NCBI GenBank assembly: GCA_015075365.1
Contig: JABTUN010000001.1
Location: 868,001-932,000 of the forward strand
Direction of reading: 5' to 3'
Length of the DNA: 64,000 nt
Source: Verrucomicrobiaceae bacterium
GTDB lineage: Bacteria > Verrucomicrobiota > Verrucomicrobiia > Verrucomicrobiales > Verrucomicrobiaceae
The position numbers and the translations under genes are program-made. The notes below the pieces were generated by a model. The model was given only the letters and a program-made list of their open reading frames with translations, was not told where the DNA came from and did not search any database. Positions 23,191 through 28,238 of this stretch are shown here, piece by piece. How positions within the stretch are numbered: the stretch's first letter is position 1; each line of letters begins with the position of its first letter.

Positions 23191-23328
23191 CACACTTCAA
23201 CAAAGGCAGCTATGCTGTTCGACCTCGTTCGACGGGGTGGATACGAGCCGAACCATCGGCCGCAAACCGATGGATAATGGCTCCAAGGGAGCAGCACGCG
23301 AGGTGTAGTCTCAGCCCTCGCCCACATT
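23030..23328 (+). other. Structured tRNA-like stretch, unassigned
   Basis: No ORF. Hairpins include CCTCC/GGAGG with inner GCC/GGC (23041-23064), GGGC-CGCAA-GCCC near 23073, and a 7-bp CCATCGG/CCGATGG stem closing a 7-nt loop CCGCAAA (23254-23274) that looks like an over-long anticodon arm. It is followed by GCTCC-AAG-GGAGC. A GCCACACTTCAA junction near 23191 resembles array spacers. Probably decayed or atypical tRNA genes. Confidence 0.35.
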
Positions 23329-23479
23329 CTGGCATGGAGCGTGGAGTCACGGCGGCTCCATCATCTTGCTCGTGCTCTTGCTCTTCATCTCCCATCTCTG
23401 CTCCAGGATAGAGTGTGAGTAAGATCACGAGCATGAGCAAGAATCAGCCGTCCTCATCGGCCTCACGCTCCATGCCAGC
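23329..23479. repeat. Composite 150-bp palindrome
   Basis: The outer arms CTGGCATGGAGCGTG (23329-23343) and its perfect complement (23465-23479) enclose inner low-complexity arms rich in TTGCTCGTGCTC and GAGCATGAGCAA. No gene. Same style as the other tRNA-spacer palindromes but longer. Confidence 0.75.
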
Positions 23480-23485
23480 TTTCAT

Positions 23486-23562
23486 GACCCTGTCGTCTAA
23501 CTGGCCAAGACATCCGACTTTCTATCGGATCACTGCGGGTTCGAATCCCGCCGGGGTTGCCA
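23486..23562 (+). tRNA. tRNA-Glu (TTC), canonical elbow
   Basis: Acceptor GACCCTG/CGGGGTT, discriminator G, CCA. D-stem GTCT/AGAC with loop AACTGGCCA. Anticodon stem TCCGA/TCGGA, loop CTTTCTA. T-arm GCGGG/CCCGC with loop TTCGAAT. Confidence 0.9.
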
Positions 23563-23570
23563 TTTTTCAT

Positions 23571-23714
23571 GCTCATGTAGTCCAATCAGCAGAGACACGA
23601 CGTTGAGATCGTCGCCAGTGCGGGTGCGAGCGGCTAAGCGCGATAGCGCGTTGTCATGAGGCGCGGAGCAGACTTGGCACAGCGGCAGGAGCCGCAATCC
23701 CGCTGTGAGCACCA
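23571..23714 (+). tRNA. tRNA-Leu (GAG), short variable arm, 67-nt T-loop insertion
   Basis: Acceptor GCTCATG/TGTGAGC, discriminator A, CCA. Anticodon stem CGACG/CGTCG, loop TTGAGAT. Variable loop 5 nt. T-stem GCGGG (23620-23624) pairs with CCCGC (23699-23703); after TGCGA an insertion (about 23630-23696) precedes AT. Excision would give the loop TGCGAAT, identical to tRNA-Asn. D-loop contains AATCAGCAGA. Confidence 0.75.
23630..23696 (+). other. T-loop insertion (intron-like) in tRNA-Leu
   Basis: Homologous to the tRNA-Ser insertion at 19733-19797: shared CGGCTA(A)GCGCGATAGCGC, CGCGGAGC, and GCAGGAGC blocks in the same order. Ends GCGGCT/AGCCGC can pair. Same insertion site, after the fifth T-loop base. 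Confidence 0.65.
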
Positions 23715-23717
23715 ATT

Positions 23718-24095
23718 TCAAAATGTGATCTTCTTTTCTGGGACAATGATGACGCTTTGATCGGGAACTGCGACATCCGGCTTACCCGTCTCGATGTTGA
23801 TCACTCGCTCTTGCATCACTTGCCCCTCCCAATTGCTGCGGCCAGTCCGAGTAACAAGACGCACTTGCCTCAAGTTAGCGAATGGGGTGCCACCACCCAA
23901 ATTCGCTAAAGATTGCCGGACGGTCAGCCCAGCTTTCCACGGAACGGCACCTTGAGTCGCAGTCTGCCCCAGGACCATCACCGTCCCCTTATTGGCTGGT
24001 TCGATGGTCCATCTCGGCTCACGAGATGAGCAGGAGGTCAGCAAAACACCAGCAACGATTCCCAAGGAAACAGTACAACAAGATATACGGCTCAT
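23718..24095 (-). CDS. Small lipoprotein with an SLBB-like domain
   Basis: 125 residues, the only protein gene on the minus strand within the array. A signal sequence ends in the lipobox LLTSC near residue 21. The mature part has GTVMVLGQTATQGAVPWKAGLTVRQSLANLGG, followed by LRQVRLVTRTG and VPDQSVIIVPEK. This resembles the SLBB domain of polysaccharide export lipoproteins (beta-grasp, soluble ligand binding). Outer-membrane or periplasmic location is likely. It converges on tRNA-Leu(GAG), whose CCA ends 3 nt from its stop. Its place among RNA genes suggests later insertion. Confidence 0.6.
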   Translation of the reverse strand: MSRISCCTVSLGIVAGVLLTSCSSREPRWTIEPANKGTVMVLGQTATQGAVPWKAGLTVRQSLANLGGGTPFANLRQVRLVTRTGRSNWEGQVMQERVINIETGKPDVAVPDQSVIIVPEKKITF

Positions 24096-24142
24096 GCCTT
24101 ATCTTGCCACGAGCGGCCAATCAGCCGCAACACACGAATTTT

Positions 24143-24217
24143 CGGTCCAAAGCTTAGACAGCGAAGCAGCCGGCTTTTAACCGGCATAGCAGGGTGCATG
24201 TCCCTGTGGATCGACCA
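24143..24217 (+). tRNA. tRNA-Lys (TTT)
   Basis: Acceptor CGGTCCA/TGGATCG, discriminator A, CCA. D-stem GCTT/AAGC with loop AGACAGCG. Anticodon stem GCCGG/CCGGC, loop CTTTTAA. T-arm CAGGG/CCCTG with loop TGCATGT. Confidence 0.87.
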
Positions 24218-24222
24218 TTTAC

Positions 24223-24296
24223 CGCCCGTTGGTGAAACAGCATCACGTCTGGCTTACATCCAGAAATCGGAGGCGCACATCCTTCACGGGCGACCA
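24223..24296 (+). tRNA. tRNA-Val (TAC)
   Basis: Perfect acceptor CGCCCGT/ACGGGCG, discriminator A, CCA. D-stem GTGA/TCAC with loop AACAGCA. Anticodon stem TCTGG/CCAGA, loop CTTACAT. T-arm GGAGG/CCTTC with loop CGCACAT. Confidence 0.87.
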
Positions 24297-24300
24297 CACC

Positions 24301-24436
24301 TTTGCGGCAGCGAGAGCGGAGTTCCTTCGTAGCTCATCGGTAGAGCACTTGCTTGAAACAAGATGTAGCAGGTTCAAATCCTGCCGAGAGGCCGGGAAAC
24401 CGGCTTTTCAACACTTCGTTCACCTTTCTCCGCAAA
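24301..24436 (+). ncRNA. Y-RNA-like gene 1, containing a complete cloverleaf
   Basis: Outer stem TTTGCGG (24301-24307)/CCGCAAA (24430-24436), then the conserved 5' CAGCGA and 3' ACCTTTCT internal-loop strands. Inside lies a full cloverleaf (24323-24392): D-arm GCTC-ATCGGTA-GAGC, anticodon stem CTTG/CAAG with loop CTTGAAA (TGA, Ser), short variable loop, T-arm GCAGG/CCTGC with loop TTCAAAT, and an imperfect acceptor. A GCCGG-GAAA-CCGGC hairpin follows. No CCA. A stand-alone reading would be tRNA-Ser(TGA). Confidence 0.6.
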
Positions 24437-24444
24437 AACCATCT

Positions 24445-24541
24445 TCTGAGGCAGCGAGGTCGGGGATACTCCGGTAACCAATGGGTTCAACTCCCATCAT
24501 CCTGGCAACAGGGTGAAGCCCCGACTGCTTTCCTCCTCAGA
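24445..24541 (+). ncRNA. Y-RNA-like gene 2, permuted tRNA-like module
   Basis: Outer stem TCTGAGG (24445-24451)/CCTCAGA (24535-24541), conserved 5' CAGCGA and 3' CTTTCCT, inner stem GTCGGGG/CCCCGAC. Inside, a T-arm ATGGG-TTCAACT-CCCAT is followed directly by CATCCTG-GCAA-CAGGGTG, an acceptor-like 7-bp helix capped by a GNRA loop. The order is that of a circularly permuted tRNA, as in bacterial YrlA RNAs. Confidence 0.65.
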
Positions 24542-24560
24542 TTCTTTTTCCAAAACCTTT

Positions 24561-24696
24561 TCGCGGCAGTGAAGACAGGATTTCTTCGCTCCACACCAAA
24601 CTGAAGTGCGGTTGCCCTGAGTGGGGATCGGCGAAAGCCGGTTCCGGGTTCGATTCCCGGCGATCTCAGTTAGAGCCTGTCTGCTTTTCTCCGCGA
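24561..24696 (+). ncRNA. Y-RNA-like gene 3
   Basis: Outer stem TCGCGG (24561-24566)/CCGCGA (24691-24696), conserved 5' CAGTGA and 3' GCTTTTCT, inner stem AGACAGG/CCTGTCT. The distal part has GATCG/CGATC enclosing a GAAA-capped hairpin and a canonical T-arm CCGGG-TTCGATT-CCCGG (24644-24660). No anticodon arm is present. Confidence 0.62.
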
Positions 24697-24705
24697 TTCT
24701 TTTCC

Positions 24706-24732
24706 AACCGCAGCTCTCACGAGCTTTGCGGT
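24706..24732 (+). other. Hairpin between Y-like genes 3 and 4
   Basis: ACCGCA-GCTC-TCAC-GAGC-TT-TGCGGT, 10 bp with a TT bulge, followed by CACTTTT. It could terminate or process the upstream RNA. Confidence 0.5.
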
Positions 24733-24735
24733 CAC

Positions 24736-24885
24736 TTTTGGGGCAGTGAGATCAGAGATACTTCGAATGAAAATCGACTGGTCGCAGGTTCGAGTCCTGC
24801 TCGCCCGACCTTACCGGGCGGTAGCTCAGTGGTAGAGCAGTTGGATGCTCACGCATCCTTTCTCAGGTCACTTTTCTCCCCAAAA
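24736..24885 (+). ncRNA. Y-RNA-like gene 4, YrlA-type permuted tRNA module
   Basis: Outer stem TTTTGGGG (24736-24743)/CCCCAAAA (24878-24885), conserved 5' CAGTGA and 3' TTTTCT, and an inner helix of about 12 bp starting GTGA/TCAC. The distal module is T-arm GCAGG-TTCGAGT-CCTGC, acceptor TCGCCCG closed by loop ACCTTAC onto CGGGCGG, then D-arm GCTC-AGTGGTA-GAGC and a GGATGC-TCAC-GCATCC hairpin. That is a tRNA with its ends joined and opened at the anticodon stem, the architecture described for YrlA Y RNAs. The Ro60 gene starts 123 nt downstream. Confidence 0.75.
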
Positions 24886-24898
24886 CCAAAGTGGTGCA

Positions 24899-24974
24899 GG
24901 GCTTCAGCCCGCGCCGATAACGCCATCCCGAACGATCACAAATCACCATGGGATATCATCACGGGCTAAAGCCC
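24899..24974. repeat. Inverted REP pair upstream of the Ro60 gene
   Basis: GGGCT-TC-AGCCC (24899-24910) and GGGCT-AA-AGCCC (24963-24974) are each palindromic and face each other. A common intergenic palindrome type; no function is implied. Confidence 0.65.
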
Positions 24975-25008
24975 ATGACTACTTTTCACAACCACCCAAA
25001 CCAACACC

Positions 25009-26436
25009 ATGAAATTCAACTTCCTCAAGAAACGACCACGCGCTGACACGCTCAACCTCGCGGGTGGCGAGGCGTTCACGGAGACGCCGAAGCTCGAGCT
25101 CGCCTCGATCATGCTCACGTCGATGCTCAAAGACGAGTTCTACCGCACGGCCGATGCCACGGCGAATCGCGTCAAAGAGCTCATCGCGCAGATGAGCGAC
25201 AAGCGTTTCGCTGCGAAGGCCGCGCTGTATGCCCGCAAAGAGGCCGGCATGCGCAGCGTGAGCCACCTCACGGCCGCCGAGCTCGCCAAAAGCGTGAAGG
25301 GCGAGGCGTGGACGGCGCGGTTTTACGATCGTGTCGTGCATCGTCCCGATGACGCCATCGAGATCCTCGCGTGCTACCGCGGTGCGCATGGCAAAGTGAT
25401 TCCGAATTCGCTCAAAAAGGGCCTCGGCCGCGCTCTCGCGCGTTTCGACGAGTATCAGCTCGCGAAATACCGCAAGGACCGCGCCGAGCTCTCGCTGGTC
25501 GATGTCGTGAACCTCGTTCACCCGCCTGCCACGGAGGCTCTGGGCAAGCTCGTCAAAGGCACGCTCGCTCCGGCGGAAACGTGGGAAACCAAACTCACGC
25601 AGGCCGGTGCCGCCGCGGAAAATGACGACGATCTCGCCGAGCGGAAACGCGAAGCCTGGTCGGAACTCATCTGCACGCGGAAGATCGGCTACTTCGCCCT
25701 GCTGCGAAACCTGCGCAACGTGCTCGAATCCGCTCCGGAGGCCGTCGATGCCGCGCTGGCGATGCTGCGCGATGAAAAACTCATCCGCAAATCGCTCGTG
25801 CTTCCATTCCGCTTCCAGACGGCGCTCGATGCCGTGCAGGACAGCCATCTGCCACGTGCCGCCGATGCGCTCGCGGCCCTCAGCGATGCCGTGGACCTCT
25901 CGCTCGCGAACGTGCCGACTTTCCCAGGCCGCACGCTCATCGCGCTCGATGGTTCCGGCTCCATGGTGGGCCGTCCGCTGCAAATGGGGTCCCTCTTTGC
26001 CGCCACGCTGCTCAAGGCCAACGACGCCGACGTGCTCCTCTTCAGCAATGACGCCAACTACGTCACGCTGAACAAGCGCGACAGCACGCTCAGCCTCGCG
26101 AAGTGGCTGCAAGGCCAGGCGCAGGCCGCCGGCACCGATTTCCACTCCATCTTCCAGCGCGCCAACCGCGCGTATGACCGTGTGATCATCCTCTCTGACA
26201 TGCAGGGCTGGATGGGACACCATGCGCCGGTGGACACGTTCCGCCGCTGGAAGGAGCGCCACCGCTGCGATCCGAAAGTGTTCAGCTTCGACCTGAACGG
26301 TTACGGCTCCCTGCAGTTCCCGGAGCGCCAGGTTTGCTGCCTGGCCGGTTTCAGCGACAAAACGCTCGAATCCCTGAAACTGCTCGATGCCGACCCAGGC
26401 GCGCTGATCCGCGTGATCGAGGCTGTGGAGCTGTGA
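25009..26436 (+). CDS. rsr: Ro60/Rsr homologue (TROVE plus vWA domain)
   Basis: 475 residues. Residues 1-300 form the TROVE ring of HEAT-like repeats (ETPKLELASIMLTSMLKDEFYR, ARKEAGMRSVSHLTAAELA, LLRNLRNVLE). Residues about 305-475 form a vWA domain with a complete MIDAS: DGSGSM near residue 313, the Thr in GTDFHS and the Asp in ILSDMQGW. Ro60 binds Y RNA on its outer surface and 3' ends of misfolded RNAs through its central hole, and with PNPase acts in RNA decay. Four Y-like genes lie directly upstream, so this is very likely their partner. Shorter than the human protein, normal for bacteria. Confidence 0.92.
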   Translation: MKFNFLKKRPRADTLNLAGGEAFTETPKLELASIMLTSMLKDEFYRTADATANRVKELIAQMSDKRFAAKAALYARKEAGMRSVSHLTAAELAKSVKGEAWTARFYDRVVHRPDDAIEILACYRGAHGKVIPNSLKKGLGRALARFDEYQLAKYRKDRAELSLVDVVNLVHPPATEALGKLVKGTLAPAETWETKLTQAGAAAENDDDLAERKREAWSELICTRKIGYFALLRNLRNVLESAPEAVDAALAMLRDEKLIRKSLVLPFRFQTALDAVQDSHLPRAADALAALSDAVDLSLANVPTFPGRTLIALDGSGSMVGRPLQMGSLFAATLLKANDADVLLFSNDANYVTLNKRDSTLSLAKWLQGQAQAAGTDFHSIFQRANRAYDRVIILSDMQGWMGHHAPVDTFRRWKERHRCDPKVFSFDLNGYGSLQFPERQVCCLAGFSDKTLESLKLLDADPGALIRVIEAVEL

Positions 26437-26454
26437 GGAGTCGCGGTCGCGGAG

Positions 26455-26510
26455 TGGTGGAGTTTTGGAGTGATAGGCCTCGGCCTGTCACTTCAGGCTC
26501 CACCGCTTCG
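26455..26510. repeat. Palindrome downstream of the Ro60 gene
   Basis: Arms GTGGTGGAGTTTTGGAGTGA and the approximate complement ending GGCTCCACCGC meet at GGCCTCGGCC. About 18 of 23 positions pair. Possibly terminates the Ro60 transcript, but no T-run follows. Confidence 0.5.
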
Positions 26511-26580
26511 GGGCCATCATTTAGGCTGACTGGCGACCGCTTGCGCATTTTCACGGAACGTGGCAAAATCTCATCAAACA

Positions 26581-26835
26581 ATGAATCTCTCACCGACAAC
26601 CCCTCAGGTCATTGATCCGAAAGAACTGCGTCCGCTGCTTCATGCGGAGCTGGACAAGCTCTCGGATGATTATCTTGCCCCCGCTCGCCAGTTGATCTTG
26701 GAGATCCAAATGCAGCAGGTTCTCGAAGAACTCGACGACGCGGCCGACCAAGCCCGTGCTGCGGGCCGAATGACACCTGAAAGGATCGCCAAGGCCATCG
26801 CTGATCATCGAGCCGCTCATCCCTATCGCCGCTGA
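26581..26835 (+). CDS. Antitoxin-like small protein upstream of a PIN toxin
   Basis: 84 residues from the Met at 26581; a start at 26560 is also open. Mostly acidic and helical (ELRPLLHAELDKL, LILEIQMQQVLEELDDAADQARAAG), ending in a basic HRAAHPYRR. No DNA-binding motif is obvious. Its TGA overlaps the ATG of the PIN-domain gene (TGATG), the coupling typical of VapBC-like toxin-antitoxin pairs. Antitoxin identity is inferred from position. Confidence 0.6.
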   Translation: MNLSPTTPQVIDPKELRPLLHAELDKLSDDYLAPARQLILEIQMQQVLEELDDAADQARAAGRMTPERIAKAIADHRAAHPYRR

Positions 26836-27266
26836 TGGTTGTCTGCATCGACACGAATGTAGTCATGGGCATGTTCGGCCGCACGGCTCCATGGCTGCGA
26901 CTCCGGCAAGGCTTGCTGGCCGGTGAATTCGTCTGGGCACTCTCCAATGAGATCCTCCTGGAATACGAAGAAATCGCCGCACGTGAGATGGGCGCTGCCC
27001 ACGGGGCTCAAGTCGGCCTCTTCATCGAACTTGCCCGCCAGAGCCGTGGATGCATCCAGCTCATCACCCCGGAGTTTCGCTTTCAAACCATCCCCCACGA
27101 CGTGGACGACGACAAATTCGCCGACTGCGCCATCTGCGCCCACGCGGATTTTGTCATCACCCTCGACAAGCACTTCCAGCCCATGAAAGGCGCCGGCTAC
27201 AAACCGCAGCCGATCACGCCCGAGGAGTTCATCAGTCGCTTTTTGAAGCCCCGAGGCACGCCTTAG
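26835..27266 (+). CDS. PIN-domain RNase toxin (VapC-like, COG1569 type)
   Basis: 143 residues. PIN acidic residues are visible: Asp in CIDTNVVM near residue 6, Glu in LSNEILLEYEEI near residue 41, then DVDDDKFADCAICAHADFVITLDKHF with the paired Asp near residues 92-101. The closing pattern PITPEEFISRF is typical of the putative toxin, PIN family. Such enzymes cut RNA, and several VapC toxins cut tRNA, which matters next to a tRNA/Ro60/RtcB island. Start ATG overlaps the antitoxin stop by 1 nt. Confidence 0.8.
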   Translation: MVVCIDTNVVMGMFGRTAPWLRLRQGLLAGEFVWALSNEILLEYEEIAAREMGAAHGAQVGLFIELARQSRGCIQLITPEFRFQTIPHDVDDDKFADCAICAHADFVITLDKHFQPMKGAGYKPQPITPEEFISRFLKPRGTP

Positions 27267-27267
27267 C

Positions 27268-27399
27268 TGGTTGCCTTTGCCCGCGGAGCCGTGCGTCACC
27301 CGGACCACGCCACCATCGTGCTTCACGACTGGTGCCGTGTGCTCATGAACGAGGAAAACAAGGCCCAAGGTCGCCAAAACCTGGCCTTCCTCGACTGAT
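27268..27399 (+). pseudogene. C-terminal gene fragment
   Basis: An open frame without a start, ending in TGA at 27397-27399, reads VRHPDHATIVLHDWCRVLMNEE and then NLAFLD. It looks like the tail of a larger protein whose front part is missing, but I cannot name the family. The rest of the 223-nt gap (27267-27489) holds nothing else I can support. Confidence 0.4.
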
Positions 27400-27489
27400 T
27401 CGACCCAACGCGTTCACCCAACTCGCGCGTGCGGCATGCTGAAAGGTGTGCCGCACGCGTTTTGGTGCCGGATGAACTAGGGCCACTAC

Positions 27490-28095
27490 TCACCACAGTC
27501 GGCAACGAGCCAAGGCTTGGGGACCATCTAGCCTCCAGGCCGTTCCAAGAGTGCCAATGAGGTCGAATTCGAAACGAGTTATGTTGCCTACGAGGTGAAT
27601 CAACGATTCGAAATTGTTGCCACACGGGTTTTCTTGGTGTGGCGTTTTTCGCCACTCCCATTTCCCATCTTCCTTTTTTATAACATCATCCAAATAAAGT
27701 CGAACGGTCGCGCAGAGAAAACGAAGAGTTAGCATTGCTCGTTGTTGGCGTCTGATCTGTAGATCGTCTGCATCGCAAGCGATAGTCCAATCCAAAAACC
27801 TGTCTGATCCCAGATCAGACAGCAAGGTCACCTCAATTTCGTTATCGTCCGGGTTTGGTGGAAACCACATTCCCAAGCATTCCACCTTATTTTGCACGAA
27901 GGCGTGGACCTCCTCTTCCTGAGAAAACACACGCAGTCGCACTCGGTCTCCGTAGTCGGTGGTCCAAAACAACAAATCAGGAAATCGTTCAGATAAGGGC
28001 TTCACAACTTCGCCAAGGTAGGTCCACCACTTGGAGTTAGCATCGCCATCAAAACTGCCCGAGGAAGGGTACATTAGCACATATGAGTATCGCAT
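27490..28095 (-). CDS. Hypothetical protein, less GC-rich than its neighbours
   Basis: 201 residues, Trp- and Asp-rich (KWWTYLGEVVKPLSERFPDLLFWTTDYGDRVRLRVF; LGMWFPPNPDDNEIEVTLLSDLG). Base composition is visibly less GC-rich than the surroundings, suggesting recent acquisition. No signal peptide or membrane segment. The central part has several alternating hydrophobic strands and the C-terminal third looks helical. I do not recognise the family. It lies between the PIN gene and rtcB on the opposite strand. Confidence 0.55.
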   Translation of the reverse strand: MRYSYVLMYPSSGSFDGDANSKWWTYLGEVVKPLSERFPDLLFWTTDYGDRVRLRVFSQEEEVHAFVQNKVECLGMWFPPNPDDNEIEVTLLSDLGSDRFLDWTIACDADDLQIRRQQRAMLTLRFLCATVRLYLDDVIKKEDGKWEWRKTPHQENPCGNNFESLIHLVGNITRFEFDLIGTLGTAWRLDGPQALARCRLW

Positions 28096-28238
28096 AGCGA
28101 TGCACGTTACTGAGTCGCTTTAGCAAGCAACATGCATTTCAAATCCGAACGAACACCGCTGCCGGGTCCCTCGTGCCCATTTCTCACCTTCCACGACTCC
28201 ATCACTCCATTCCTCCAACTCTCCACCCACTCACCACC

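Noticed and set aside
22354..23193. Overlapping ORFs on both strands (222 and 191 codons)
   Set aside because: They contain tRNA-like elements and stable hairpins; compositions look random. The region is better read as non-coding.
19733..23696. Group I or II introns in the Ser, Leu and Gly tRNA genes
   Set aside because: The insertions are only 57-67 nt, too short for any catalytic intron, and lie in the T-loop instead of the anticodon loop.
24301..24885. Treating the Y-like units simply as further tRNA genes
   Set aside because: They share an outer stem and fixed internal loop absent from the array tRNAs, lack CCA, and two have permuted arm order.
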